Origin: Martinezella rhizogenes | GTDB taxonomy: Bacteria; Pseudomonadota; Alphaproteobacteria; Rhizobiales; Rhizobiaceae | NCBI RefSeq assembly: GCF_027460065.1 | Contig: NZ_JAPYZZ010000007.1 | Coordinates: 372,001 to 436,000 of the forward strand | Direction of reading: 5' to 3' | Length of the DNA: 64,000 bases | Shown: positions 28,383 through 37,605 of the stretch, piece by piece | Layout of the letters: each line of letters starts with the position of its first letter | How positions within the stretch are numbered: the stretch's first letter is position 1 | The notes under the pieces: generated by a model | Told to the model about the DNA's origin: nothing | What the model saw: the letters and a program-made list of their open reading frames with translations, nothing else | Database searches by the model: none | Program-made: the position numbers and the translations under genes

Positions 28383-30407
28383 ATGAAAAACAATAAGGCC
28401 GGTTTGCTGGCGCTGATCGTGCTGGGCATTGCGTCCCTGCTCATGATCTTTTTCGTCCTGCCGAGGATTTCCAATGACGGCAAACCGATCGGCGACGCCA
28501 TCAACGAGGCGGGCAATGCCGTGAAGAACAGCGTTGAAATGGGAGCCGACAAGGCGGGCGACATCCTCTCCGACGCGGCCGAAGAGACGGCCAATATTGC
28601 CGACAAGGTCGGCCGCCGTGCGGCTTCCGCAACCCAGTCGATCAAGGACATGGCCTCGCTTTTCGCCGACAACAAGGTTCCGTCCGACACCGATTTCGCA
28701 GCCGCCCGCAAGAAGGTCGAGGCTTCGCTGAAGGAGCTGACCAATATCGACATTCCCGAGTCGCTGGACGAAACCACGTCGCGGCTCATCACCACGGCGC
28801 GTGCCGCTGCCGAACGCACTACCGCCTTCCTGCGCGGCCTGCCTGACAATGCGGCCGCCGCGGCAGCACAGGTCCGCCGTCTGGCAGGCGTATTCGCCGG
28901 CACCGACGACGGCGCGCCTGAAGCCGCAAAACCGGCCGCTGCGCCCGCCGATGCCGCCCAGTCCTCTTCCGGCACACCGACCTTCGACGTGTTGCGCGTC
29001 GAGCCCGATGGTTCAGCCGTAATTGCCGGCAAGGCACAGCCGGGTGCAAAGCTTGAAATACTGAGCAACGGCAAGGTGATCGCCCAGACGACCATCGACG
29101 GCACGGGCGATTTCGCCGCCGTTTTCGACAATCCCCTGCCGCCCGGCGATCATGAGCTGGTGTTGCGTTCAACCGATGCCAACGGCAAGGCGACGCAGTC
29201 CGAAGAAGTGGCAACCGTTTCCGTGCCGCAGAGCAAGTCGGGCGAGCTTCTGGCCATGGTTTCCAAACCCGGCAAGGCAAGCCGCGTGCTGGCCATGCCG
29301 GAGGCCGCACCTCCGGCGCTCCAGCCGCAGCAGGTCACGCCGCCACAACCGTCTGCCGCAACTTCCGAAACCACCGCCAACAACACGCCCGTACCCTCTT
29401 CCGGCACTGCCGCCCCCGCCGCTGCCGGATCGACTGCCGTTGCCCCGCTCACGTCGAGCGTTCAGGTCACCGCCGTCGAATTCGAGGGATCGAAGATTTT
29501 CGTCGCGGGTTCCGCGCCCGCCGGTTCGACCGTTCGCGCGCTTGTCGATGACAAGGAAATCGGCAAGAGCACGACCGAGGCCTCCGACCATTTTGTCATC
29601 GAAGGCGATGTCGATCTGGCCGTCGGCAGCCATATCATCACCGTCGAGGAACTGAATGCCGACGGCACGGCGAAGGTGCGCGTGCGCGTTCCCTTCGAGC
29701 GGCCGCAGACCGATCAGGCAACCGTCGCCATGCAGGCCCCGTCGACCTCATCTTCGGCCAACACGACCGCGGCACCGGCCGAAAACCAAAGCACGGCAAG
29801 CGACCGCGCCGCATTTGAAAAGCTGCGCACCGATGTCGCCAAGGCATTCGGCATCCTGTCCAATCTCTACAAGGATCAGGCGACGCCGGCGCTCGATCAG
29901 GCCATTGCCGGCCGCTCGGCGGTGGTGATCGCGCTTAAATCACTCTCCGAGTTCCGCACCGCCGCTGCCACGGAGCCTGACTTCACTGCTTTTGCCGGCG
30001 ATATCACGGGCAAGGCGCGTCAGCTGCTTGCGACGGTCGAAGCCTGGCCGAACGATGTGGCAGCCATCGGCAAGGGCATCGCCTCGCTGGCAAGCCGCCT
30101 CGCCGAACTGCACATCATCGCTCCGCCTGCCCCCGCGCCGCAGGCTCCTGCCGGCCCGCAGACCTTCGAGCAGGCACCGCTTGCCGAAAGCCAGAACAGC
30201 GTCATCATCCGCCGCGGCGACACGCTGTGGCAGATTTCCCGGCGCGTTTACGGACAGGGCGTGCGTTACACCACGATCTACCTCGCGAATGAGGACCAGA
30301 TCAGAAACCCTGATCTGATCGAGCCCGGCCAGATTTTCGGCGTGCCGAAAGAGGCACTGCCGAACGCGGAGGAACTCCACCGCAAGCGGCTGAAGAGCGG
30401 CTCCTGA
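28383..30407 (+). CDS. Membrane-anchored LysM protein with Ig-like repeats
   Basis: Large envelope protein of 674 residues, function unknown. Layout: N-terminal membrane anchor (about 6-26), alpha-helical Ala/Asp/Lys-rich segment (30-175), an Ig-like domain (about 200-275, SAVIAGKAQPGAKLEIL), a long Pro/Ala/Thr-rich spacer, a second Ig-like domain (about 360-445, IFVAGSAPAGSTVRALVD), another spacer, a helical region (480-580) and one LysM domain at about 603-655 (IIRRGDTLWQISRRVYGQG). LysM binds peptidoglycan, so it probably tethers the membrane to the wall. Low-complexity spacers are GC-rich but in frame. GGAG precedes the ATG. Confidence 0.88.
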   Translation: MKNNKAGLLALIVLGIASLLMIFFVLPRISNDGKPIGDAINEAGNAVKNSVEMGADKAGDILSDAAEETANIADKVGRRAASATQSIKDMASLFADNKVPSDTDFAAARKKVEASLKELTNIDIPESLDETTSRLITTARAAAERTTAFLRGLPDNAAAAAAQVRRLAGVFAGTDDGAPEAAKPAAAPADAAQSSSGTPTFDVLRVEPDGSAVIAGKAQPGAKLEILSNGKVIAQTTIDGTGDFAAVFDNPLPPGDHELVLRSTDANGKATQSEEVATVSVPQSKSGELLAMVSKPGKASRVLAMPEAAPPALQPQQVTPPQPSAATSETTANNTPVPSSGTAAPAAAGSTAVAPLTSSVQVTAVEFEGSKIFVAGSAPAGSTVRALVDDKEIGKSTTEASDHFVIEGDVDLAVGSHIITVEELNADGTAKVRVRVPFERPQTDQATVAMQAPSTSSSANTTAAPAENQSTASDRAAFEKLRTDVAKAFGILSNLYKDQATPALDQAIAGRSAVVIALKSLSEFRTAAATEPDFTAFAGDITGKARQLLATVEAWPNDVAAIGKGIASLASRLAELHIIAPPAPAPQAPAGPQTFEQAPLAESQNSVIIRRGDTLWQISRRVYGQGVRYTTIYLANEDQIRNPDLIEPGQIFGVPKEALPNAEELHRKRLKSGS

Positions 30408-30416
30408 GGATGTGAA

Positions 30417-30481
30417 GACGTTGCGGTGAACCCGCAACGTCCCTATCTGTGACACGCGCGGCGGCTTGACCAAAGCCGCCG
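30417..30481 (+). terminator. Two tandem hairpins after the LysM gene
   Basis: GACGTTGCGG-TGAAC-CCGCAACGTC (30417-30441) is a perfect ten-pair stem, and CGGCGGCTT-GACCA-AAGCCGCCG (30459-30481) a perfect nine-pair stem. Neither has a T run. Together they probably reduce read-through or protect the upstream mRNA end before the ABC transporter gene. Confidence 0.6.
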
Positions 30482-30515
30482 TCCTGCTGTCGGCTTCCGG
30501 CAGTGACCGGAGAGA

Positions 30516-32405
30516 ATGATGGCCACGAAGAAAAAAACCATTTCGGCGGATTCCAGCAATCCGACCCAGACCCTTGTCAATCTCTGGCCCTATATGTGGC
30601 CCGAGGGCCGCTGGGACCTGAAGATGCGGGTGATCTGGGCAACCGTTTTCCTCATCGTCGCCAAGCTGGTGCTGATCGCCGTTCCCTATTTCTTCAAATG
30701 GGCAACGGATGCGCTGAATGGCAAGCTCGACATGGCGGGTCTGGTTCCGGCCTTCCTGCTCGGCGCGGTGGCGCTGGTCATTGCCTATAATCTGACGCGG
30801 CTGATCCAGGTCGGGCTAAACCAGCTGCGCGATTCGCTGTTTGCCAGCGTCGGCCAGCATGCGGTGCGCCAGCTCGCCTATCGTACCTTCGTGCACATGC
30901 ACCGGCTTTCGCTGCGTTTCCATCTGGAGCGCAAGACCGGCGGGCTTTCGCGGGTGATCGAGCGCGGCACCAAGGGCATCGAAACCATTGTCCGCTTCAC
31001 CATTCTCAACACCGCACCAACCTTCATCGAATTCCTGCTGACGGCCATCATCTTCTGGGCGTCCTATGGTTTTTCCTATGTGCTGGTCACCGTCGTCACC
31101 GTCTGGGCCTATATCTGGTTCACGGTCAGGGCCAGCAACTGGCGTATCGGCATCCGCCGCGCCATGAATGACAGCGATACCGACGCGAATACCAAAGCGA
31201 TCGATTCGCTGCTCAACTTCGAGACCGTCAAATATTTCGGCAATGAAGAGATGGAGGCGCGGCGTTTCGACGTCGCCATGGAGCGTTACGAAAAATCGGC
31301 GATCTCGATCTGGACCTCGCTCGGTTGGCTGAACTTCGGCCAAGGCGTGATCTTCGGCATCGGCTCCACGGTCATGATGGTGATGTCGGCACTGGCCGTG
31401 CAGCGCGGCGAGCAGACCATCGGCGATTTCGTGTTCGTCAATGCGCTGCTGCTGCAGCTTTCCGTGCCGCTCAATTTCATCGGCTTCGTCTATCGCGAAA
31501 TCCGCCAGGGCCTGACCGATATCGAACAGATGTTCGATCTTCTCGAGGTAGAGGCCGAAGTCACCGACAGGCCGGATGCAAAGCCGCTTGCGGCCGGCCC
31601 TGGCGCGATCTCCTTTCGCGACGTGCATTTTGCCTATGATCCCGAACGACCGATCCTCAAGGGCGTTTCCTTCGATGTGCCGGCCGGCAAGACGGTGGCG
31701 ATCGTCGGCCCTTCCGGTGCGGGAAAATCGACGATCTCGCGGCTGCTCTATCGTTTCTACGATATTCAGGAGGGTGCGGTTACCATCGACGGACAGGATA
31801 TTCGCGACGTGACGCAAAAGAGCCTGCGCTCGGTGATCGGCATGGTGCCGCAGGATACGGTGCTGTTCAACGACACGCTGGCCTACAACATCCGTTACGG
31901 CCGCCCCTCCGCCACCGACGAGGAGCTGAAGGCAGCGGCGGATGCGGCGCAGATCAGCGCCTTCATCGGCAAGCTGCCGGACGGTTACGCCACCATGGTC
32001 GGCGAACGCGGTTTGAAACTGTCGGGTGGTGAAAAGCAGCGCGTGGCGATCGCCCGGACCATCCTCAAGGCACCGCCGATCCTGATCCTCGATGAGGCGA
32101 CGTCGGCGCTCGATACGCATACCGAGCAGGAAATCCAGAGCGCCCTCGACATCGTCTCGAAAAACCGCACGACGCTGGTCATCGCCCACCGCCTTTCCAC
32201 GGTCATCCACGCGGATGAGATCATCGTGCTGAAGGAAGGCCTGATCGCCGAACGGGGAACGCACGCCTCGCTGATGGCGCAAAACGGCCTCTACGCCTCG
32301 ATGTGGAGCCGCCAGCGCGAGGCGATCCGCGCCGAAGAGATGCTGCGTCATGTTCGCGAAAGCGACGATCTCGGCGTGGTGGATCGCGGCGAACCGGCGC
32401 ATTGA
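30516..32405 (+). CDS. Atm1-type ABC exporter
   Basis: Half-transporter with fused membrane and ATPase domains, of the Atm1/HMT1 group that exports glutathione-linked or Fe-S-related compounds and gives metal tolerance. Six membrane segments lie in 35-325. The group hallmark is NDSDTDANTKAIDSLLNFE (218-236) leading to TVKYFGNE. The nucleotide domain has Walker A GPSGAGKST (398-406), signature LSGGEKQ (502-508) and Walker B ILILDEAT (522-529). Length 629 fits. Two adjacent ATGs are possible; GGAGAG sits just upstream. The psd gene follows by 174 bp. Confidence 0.93.
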   Translation: MMATKKKTISADSSNPTQTLVNLWPYMWPEGRWDLKMRVIWATVFLIVAKLVLIAVPYFFKWATDALNGKLDMAGLVPAFLLGAVALVIAYNLTRLIQVGLNQLRDSLFASVGQHAVRQLAYRTFVHMHRLSLRFHLERKTGGLSRVIERGTKGIETIVRFTILNTAPTFIEFLLTAIIFWASYGFSYVLVTVVTVWAYIWFTVRASNWRIGIRRAMNDSDTDANTKAIDSLLNFETVKYFGNEEMEARRFDVAMERYEKSAISIWTSLGWLNFGQGVIFGIGSTVMMVMSALAVQRGEQTIGDFVFVNALLLQLSVPLNFIGFVYREIRQGLTDIEQMFDLLEVEAEVTDRPDAKPLAAGPGAISFRDVHFAYDPERPILKGVSFDVPAGKTVAIVGPSGAGKSTISRLLYRFYDIQEGAVTIDGQDIRDVTQKSLRSVIGMVPQDTVLFNDTLAYNIRYGRPSATDEELKAAADAAQISAFIGKLPDGYATMVGERGLKLSGGEKQRVAIARTILKAPPILILDEATSALDTHTEQEIQSALDIVSKNRTTLVIAHRLSTVIHADEIIVLKEGLIAERGTHASLMAQNGLYASMWSRQREAIRAEEMLRHVRESDDLGVVDRGEPAH

Positions 32406-32579
32406 CGGCATAAACTCGGCATAACTCCGGGGGAACCGGGGCGGGAGACCCGCCGGGCCATTGCCGGGCGGGACGTTTGGCTGTAACCAGCAAGGCGAAG
32501 TTTGTCGCATGCCCGTATGGATCGTGTCGTATGAAGACCACATATGAAGGCGCAGACAAAAACCGGAGCAAGGAACCCT

Positions 32580-33278
32580 ATGAATCTGTTCGACACCATT
32601 CGCAACACCATCGTACCGATCCACAAGGAAGGTTATGTCTTCGTGGCGGCCTTCTTCGTCGCATCGCTGGTGCTCGGCTGGATCGCCGAACCGCTTTTCT
32701 GGGTTGGTCTCGTGCTGACGGCCTGGTGCGCCTATTTCTTCCGCGATCCCGAGCGTGTCACCCCGCAGGATGACGACCTCATCATCAGCCCTGCTGACGG
32801 CAAGGTTTCCGCCGTGCAGAGCGTCATTCCGCCGCTGGAACTGGAACTCGGCAAGGAACCGCTGGTGCGCATTTCGGTGTTCATGAACGTGTTCAACTGC
32901 CATGTGAACCGTGCGCCCGTGCGTGGCCGCATCGTCAATGTCGCTTACCGTCCCGGCCTCTTCCTCAATGCCGAAGTCGACAAGGCTTCCGAGGACAATG
33001 AGCGCAACGGCCTCGTCATCGAGACCGCGCATGGCAAGGTCGGCGTGGTGCAGATCGCCGGCATGGTTGCGCGGCGCATCGTCTGCTGGGTGAAGCCGAA
33101 TGAACCTGTTGATGCCGGTGAGCGTTTCGGCCTTATCCGTTTCGGTTCGCGCCTCGATATCTTCCTTCCCGCTGGTTTCGAGCCGCGTGTATCGGTCGGC
33201 CAGACGGCGATTGCCGGTGAAACCGTGCTTGCCGAATTCGGCTCGGCCAAGGGTCCGGTCCTTAGCCGTCGCGGCTGA
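32580..33278 (+). CDS. psd: Phosphatidylserine decarboxylase (short form)
   Basis: Makes phosphatidylethanolamine by decarboxylating phosphatidylserine at the inner membrane. The 232-residue proenzyme is the short bacterial type; self-cleavage at Gly189-Ser190 (RFGSRLDIF) would create the pyruvoyl group. Other conserved parts are FFRDPER, SPADGKV and [15 protein letters not shown] use ATG 32580 with AAGGA about 8 bases before; the upstream open frame adds 12 residues without a site. It is 17 bp from pssA, so the two steps of PE synthesis are co-transcribed. Confidence 0.96.
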   Translation: MNLFDTIRNTIVPIHKEGYVFVAAFFVASLVLGWIAEPLFWVGLVLTAWCAYFFRDPERVTPQDDDLIISPADGKVSAVQSVIPPLELELGKEPLVRISVFMNVFNCHVNRAPVRGRIVNVAYRPGLFLNAEVDKASEDNERNGLVIETAHGKVGVVQIAGMVARRIVCWVKPNEPVDAGERFGLIRFGSRLDIFLPAGFEPRVSVGQTAIAGETVLAEFGSAKGPVLSRRG

Positions 33279-33295
33279 AGACAAACAGGAAGGGC

Positions 33296-34168
33296 ATGCG
33301 CATGGAAACGCCGGCAGCAGAGTCACAGCAGAACGGAAAACATGAGGGCCGCGACGATAGCGGCCGTGGGCCACGCCTGAGGGAAATTCCCTTTCGCCTC
33401 GTCGTTCCCAATCTCATCACTGTTCTCGCTATCTGCGCTGGCCTGAGCGGCGTGCGCCTTGCCATTGAAGGCCGATTCGAACTGGCGGTCGGCATGGTGC
33501 TGCTCGCCGCCTTCCTCGACGGTATCGACGGGCGCATTGCCCGCATGATGAAGGCGACCTCCAAATTCGGCGAACAGATGGATTCGCTTGCCGATATCGT
33601 CAATTTCGGTGTCGCCCCTGCCCTCGTCGTTTATATCTATCTGCTCGATCAGGCACGTTCGATCGGCTGGATCGGCGCCCTCATCTATGTCATTGCCGCC
33701 GGCCTGCGCCTGGCGCGCTTCAACGTCATGATCGAGCGGCCGGTAAAAGCGCCCTGGCAGAATGAATTCTTCGTGGGCGTGCCGGCGCCGATGGGCGCCA
33801 TGCTGGTGCTTCTGCCGGTTTATCTCGGTTTCCTCGGCGTGGAGCCGGACAAGCCCTTCGCTTACGTCGCCGCCGCCTATACGGTCCTGATCGGTTATCT
33901 TCTCATCAGCCGCCTGCCGGTCTGGTCGGGGAAATCAAGCACCCGCATCCGCCGTGATCTGGTGCTGCCGATGATCCTCGTCGTCGTGCTTTATGTGGCA
34001 ATGCTGATGAGCTTCACCTGGGAAGTTCTGGTTCTGACGGTTGCCGCCTATCTCGTCTTCATTCCCATCAGCGCCCGCCTCTGGCACCGCCGCTACGGCA
34101 CGCTGACGATCGAGGAAGACGCGCATGACGACGCCAATGGTGGCAACGGCCTCGATCGCGGCATTTAA
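33296..34168 (+). CDS. pssA: CDP-diacylglycerol-serine phosphatidyltransferase
   Basis: Membrane enzyme that makes phosphatidylserine, the substrate for Psd. The CDP-alcohol motif is complete: Asp75, Asp78-Gly79, Ala82-Arg83, Gly92, Asp96 and Asp100. About eight membrane segments follow a hydrophilic 30-residue head. AGGAAGGG lies one base before the ATG at 33296 but at a better distance from the ATG at 33302, so translation may begin at METPAAES. A long hairpin terminator follows. The gene belongs to the pssA type 2 found in rhizobia. Confidence 0.95.
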   Translation: MRMETPAAESQQNGKHEGRDDSGRGPRLREIPFRLVVPNLITVLAICAGLSGVRLAIEGRFELAVGMVLLAAFLDGIDGRIARMMKATSKFGEQMDSLADIVNFGVAPALVVYIYLLDQARSIGWIGALIYVIAAGLRLARFNVMIERPVKAPWQNEFFVGVPAPMGAMLVLLPVYLGFLGVEPDKPFAYVAAAYTVLIGYLLISRLPVWSGKSSTRIRRDLVLPMILVVVLYVAMLMSFTWEVLVLTVAAYLVFIPISARLWHRRYGTLTIEEDAHDDANGGNGLDRGI

Positions 34169-34195
34169 AACCGCAGGTTTATTTTTTCGCCACAC

Positions 34196-34254
34196 AAGCC
34201 GGCGCAGGATGTGACGCAAAATGTCGCAGCCTGAAACGCCGGCTTAGTCTTTTT
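34196..34254 (+). terminator. Long hairpin terminator after pssA
   Basis: AAGCCGGCG and CGCCGGCTT form a nine-pair outer stem enclosing a second, mismatched stem (CAGG/CCTG, TG/CA, GAC/GTC) and then AGTCTTTTTC. It starts 28 bases after the pssA stop. Confidence 0.85.
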
Positions 34255-34340
34255 CGCCTCGAATCCGTCAAGATTAGCCTCGAAAGAAGGGGCTCACACG
34301 CATCGCAAAGGCGATTGGCGTGAATTGTGGAGAGAGAGAA

Positions 34341-34472
34341 ATGACGAACGAGACGAAGGCACAGCCGCAGGCCAAGCCCGACCTCAAGAGCCACTACCGC
34401 CCGCTCGGACTGAAGGCCGTTGCTGCCGCAGCCCTGATGCTGAAGCGCAAGCCGGCCGCCAAAACCGCCTGA
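34341..34472 (+). CDS. Small 43-residue conserved-looking basic protein
   Basis: A short open frame with start ATG 34341, GGAGAGAGAG at about 8 bases upstream, and stop at 34472. It is bounded by terminators on both sides (34196-34254 and 34555-34580), so it forms its own transcription unit. The protein begins MTNETKAQPQAKPDLKSHYR and continues with PLGLKAVAAAALMLKRKPAAKTA; it has an Ala-rich hydrophobic centre flanked by Lys/Arg. Too short for a transporter; function unknown. I judge it real from the ribosome site, codon style and isolation between terminators. Confidence 0.65.
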   Translation: MTNETKAQPQAKPDLKSHYRPLGLKAVAAAALMLKRKPAAKTA

Positions 34473-34554
34473 AAACATTCAGTTTTTTGACATCAGCGGA
34501 TATTGTGGATTTTCCGGAAGACGGAGAGATCCTGAAGGAAGATCAACAATCTCG

Positions 34555-34580
34555 CGGCGCCTTCTGCAGGCGCCGTTTTT
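34555..34580 (+). terminator. Terminator after the 43-residue gene
   Basis: CGGCGCC-TTCTGCA-GGCGCCG is a perfect seven-pair stem followed by TTTTTGTTTTTT. The remaining sequence to 34860 (about 280 bases) is AT-richer, has no gene, and must contain the promoter of the diguanylate cyclase; I cannot place a confident promoter in it. Confidence 0.93.
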
Positions 34581-34860
34581 GTTTTTTATGTTCCGCGATA
34601 TTGCGGAGCGCAAACCATTCATAGAATTGGCAGAATTCTGTAACGAAGCCGCAACGAAACTGCAGTACAAAGCCCGGCTTCGACAAGAAGGCTATACGAG
34701 CGCCAACGTATAGATTAGTGAATACAAAAGAACTTTTCCATTCCGCATTTTTTTCCACAACAATGCATAAGCTGGCCTTCGAATTCGCGGATACGCGAAT
34801 GACGAATATTCGGCGTTGAGGAAAGACTGGGGAGACGGGCCAGGGGGGCTTGGGACGGCC

Positions 34861-36153
34861 ATGCAGGATAAAATCCTTCTGATTGAAGATTCCGTTGCTC
34901 TTTCCATGCTGCTGAAAACGCGGCTTTCGGAGGAAACGGAAGCCGAGGTCGTCCATTGCGCCAGCATGGCCGATGCCGATGCTCTGATGCAGGCCAATAA
35001 TTTCACGCTGGCGCTGACGGGTCTCAACCTGCCCGATGCGCCGAAAGGTGAAATCCTGACACTTCTGTCAGAACACAAAGTGCCGGCCATCGTCTTCACC
35101 GCAACGGTGGATGAGGAAGCACGCAAGCGTTACGCCGAAAAGAAAATCATCGACTATATCGTCAAGGACGGTCATCGCACCGTCGATGCGGTGGTCAAGA
35201 CGGTCGACCGGATTTTGACCAACAAGCGCTTTTCCGTTCTGGTGGTCGATGATGCGCGCACGGCGCGCTCCGGCCTCGTGGAGATTCTGGAGCGACAGAA
35301 TTTCAAGGTCAGCGAAGCCCATTCCGGCAACCGGGCGCTGGAAATCCTGTCGCAGGATCGGTCGATCCAGCTCGTCATTACCGATTACCACATGCCTGAC
35401 ATGGATGGTTACGAACTCACACGGCGCATCCGTGACAGCCGGTCCTCCGAAGACCTGCGGGTGATCGGCATATCCTCCTCCACCGACCGCCTGCTTTCGG
35501 CAAGCTTCCTCAAGGCCGGCGCGTCGGATTTCGTCTACCGCCCCTTCGTGCCGGAAGAATTGCAGTGCCGCATCGACAACAATATCGAGACGCTGAAGCA
35601 GCTCAAGCGCCTGCGTGAACTGGCCGAGCGGGATCACCTCACCGGCCTGCCCAATCGCCGCTCCTTCTTCGAGCGTACGCGGGCGCTGATGGATGTCATC
35701 AATGACAATGACGAAAGCGGCGCCGTCGCCATTCTCGACATCGACCATTTCAAGAAGATCAACGACACGCTGGGGCACGATGCCGGCGACAGGGCGCTGA
35801 AGAAGCTGGCCGAACTGCTGCATGGCATGTGCGACGAGCAACGCCATATCCCCGCCCGCCTCGGCGGCGAGGAATTCGCCGTGTTCCTGCGCGGGCTGGA
35901 CGCGCGGGCCGCCTATGCCTTCTGCGAGGAACTGCGCGAGCAGGTGGAAAAGAACGGCCGACAGCTGAGCGGCAGCAGCCTGGCGCTGACGATTTCACTC
36001 GGCGTCGTGGAGATCGAAAAGGGCGAGCCCTTCGACAACCAGCTGAATGCGGCGGATCAGTTGCTCTATCTCGCCAAGGCGAATGGCCGCAACCGCGTCT
36101 ACTCCGACATCATGATCCAGGAAGGCCTGCAGAAGATCGGGCTGAACGGGTGA
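34861..36153 (+). CDS. REC-REC-GGDEF diguanylate cyclase, PleD-like
   Basis: Response regulator that should make cyclic-di-GMP. The 430 residues comprise receiver 1 (about 3-118), receiver 2 (123-240) and a GGDEF domain (255-425) with active GGEEF at 334-338. In receiver 1 the phospho-acceptor position is Gly54 (ALTGLNLPD), so it cannot be phosphorylated there; receiver 2 keeps Asp174 (VITDYHMPDMDG). The inhibitory RxxD site is replaced by Glu325 and His328, so product inhibition is probably lost. I start at ATG 34861, the first residue of receiver 1; the open frame extends 15 codons upstream. The sensor kinase is not in the window. Confidence 0.9.
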   Translation: MQDKILLIEDSVALSMLLKTRLSEETEAEVVHCASMADADALMQANNFTLALTGLNLPDAPKGEILTLLSEHKVPAIVFTATVDEEARKRYAEKKIIDYIVKDGHRTVDAVVKTVDRILTNKRFSVLVVDDARTARSGLVEILERQNFKVSEAHSGNRALEILSQDRSIQLVITDYHMPDMDGYELTRRIRDSRSSEDLRVIGISSSTDRLLSASFLKAGASDFVYRPFVPEELQCRIDNNIETLKQLKRLRELAERDHLTGLPNRRSFFERTRALMDVINDNDESGAVAILDIDHFKKINDTLGHDAGDRALKKLAELLHGMCDEQRHIPARLGGEEFAVFLRGLDARAAYAFCEELREQVEKNGRQLSGSSLALTISLGVVEIEKGEPFDNQLNAADQLLYLAKANGRNRVYSDIMIQEGLQKIGLNG

Positions 36154-36203
36154 TAGCTCCGGAGAGCTCGTTATCCGTGTGATCGAGCGGGAGCCGCTTG
36201 TTT

Positions 36204-36321
36204 CTTCTCCCCGCCGGGGAGAAGTCCGCGGCAGCGGGATGAGGGGGCAAGCTCTCCGCATATCGCTGGCGTTACCCCCTCATCTGACCCTTCGGGCCAT
36301 CTTCTCCCCGGCGGGGAGAAG
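36204..36321. repeat. 118-bp nested inverted repeat, copy 1
   Basis: Both ends are the same self-complementary sequence, CTTCTCCCC-GCC-GGGGAGAAG on the left and its -GGC- version on the right. Inside are inverted GGATGAGGGGG and CCCCCTCATC arms and a central variable stretch. Flanks TTT and AAA complete the symmetry. It lies between two convergent genes, the diguanylate cyclase and the SRAP gene, so might act as a shared terminator. Confidence 0.9.
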
Positions 36322-36376
36322 AAATACGCGGCGACCTTCAGCCCCAAAGATTAAACGCAAATGTGCAGGTTTCTCG

Positions 36377-37138
36377 TCAAAACAGCGACATCTGCCCGTC
36401 ATCTTTCGCCGGCCTGATCTTCGCCAGTGGCGCGCTTTCCGGCACCGGATCAATGAGATCGGGGCCCACATTGGCGACCTTGTTGACCTTGTCCGAGACC
36501 GGAATCATCTCGAAAAAATCGTCCTGAACCGGCCGCATCAGGTCGGCGACCTCGCGTGGTTCCTGGGTCTTGCAGTCCAGCCAGCGGCTGAAATCCTCTG
36601 GCGCGATAATCACGGGCATACGGTCGTGGATGCGGCCGATCGCGGCATTGGCGGCGGTGGTGAGGATTGCGCCGGTATCGACTTCCGAGCCATCGGCAGA
36701 TGACCAGGTTTCCATGAGACCTGCGAAAGCGACGATGCCACCGTTCTTCGGGCGGATGAAATAGGGCTGGGCTTTGCCGCCCTCCTCCTTCGGCGGGCGT
36801 CGCCATTCATAAAAGCCCGTTGCCGGGACGAGTACACGGCGATGGCGCATGGCGGCGCGGAAGGAAGCCTTGCCGATTGCGGTTTCGGAACGGGCATTGA
36901 TGAGCAGCGGAAAGTCCTTCGGATCCTTAACCCAGCCCGGCATGAAACCCCAGCGCACCAGCACGGCCCGGCGGTTGGGCAGGTTGCTGCCACGCTCCTG
37001 CCGCTCGCCTTCCATGACGACCAGAATGGGTTGGGTCGGCGCGATGTTGAAACGGGCCGGAAAGTCCTCAAGGCCGATCAGATCGAGATAATCGGCGATC
37101 TCTTCCGGCGTCGCCTTCAGCACGAAACGTCCGCACAT
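36377..37138 (-). CDS. SRAP-domain protein (YedK/HMCES-like)
   Basis: Forms a protective covalent link to abasic sites in single-stranded DNA. Cys2, exposed after Met removal, is the crosslinking residue (MCGRFVLKA). Other active-site residues are Asn81 (INARSET), Glu111 (GFYEWRR) and His171 (GRIHDRMPV). The 253-residue length fits. The frame is open 52 codons further up, but only ATG 37138 has GAGGAGAAGG upstream and exposes the cysteine. It follows ynfA by 10 bases and probably shares its transcript. Confidence 0.94.
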   Translation of the reverse strand: MCGRFVLKATPEEIADYLDLIGLEDFPARFNIAPTQPILVVMEGERQERGSNLPNRRAVLVRWGFMPGWVKDPKDFPLLINARSETAIGKASFRAAMRHRRVLVPATGFYEWRRPPKEEGGKAQPYFIRPKNGGIVAFAGLMETWSSADGSEVDTGAILTTAANAAIGRIHDRMPVIIAPEDFSRWLDCKTQEPREVADLMRPVQDDFFEMIPVSDKVNKVANVGPDLIDPVPESAPLAKIRPAKDDGQMSLF

Positions 37139-37148
37139 CGCCTTCTCC

Positions 37149-37472
37149 TCAACCCCTTGGTCCGAACAGGATGATGGCGGTGCCGGCAAGGCAGACGACG
37201 CCGCCGGCAATATCCCACCTGTCCGGCGCATGGCCTTCCACACCCCAGAGCCAGAACAGTGAAGCGGCAATATAGATCCCGCCATAGGCGGCATAGGCCC
37301 TGCCCGCAGCCTCGGTCGGGACCAGCGTCAAAAGCCACGCGAAAGCCGCCAGCGCCACCATGCCTGGCAGCAATATCCACCCGGTCTTGCCGAGTTTCAG
37401 CCAGGCCCAGAAGGAGAAACAGCCGGCGATTTCGGCGACGGCCGCCAGAACATAGATAAGATAGACCTTCAT
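37149..37472 (-). CDS. YnfA/UPF0060 membrane protein
   Basis: Small four-helix membrane protein, relative of E. coli YnfA, a small-multidrug-resistance-like protein. The 107 residues begin [19 protein letters not shown] and contain WLTLVP-like [20 protein letters not shown] and a final [25 protein letters not shown] precedes ATG 37472 at about 5 bases; an upstream GTG adds nine residues and is less likely. First gene of a two-gene unit with SRAP. Confidence 0.88.
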   Translation of the reverse strand: MKVYLIYVLAAVAEIAGCFSFWAWLKLGKTGWILLPGMVALAAFAWLLTLVPTEAAGRAYAAYGGIYIAASLFWLWGVEGHAPDRWDIAGGVVCLAGTAIILFGPRG

Positions 37473-37605
37473 TCCACCGTCTTTAGCATGCACAATCACG
37501 CCCGTTCCGGACTATAACCATCGGCGCGGAAACCGGAATCGATTTTTCCGAGCGACGATACCACTATAGACAGGCCGCAAACGGCCGAAACAAGCGAAAC
37601 CATTC

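Noticed and set aside
30816-33374. An 852-codon open frame on the minus strand, opposite the ABC exporter and psd
   Set aside because: It is the mirror of strong coding sequence on the plus strand. Its translation is rich in His, Arg, Asp and Ala with no domain, and both opposing genes have full catalytic motifs and ribosome sites.
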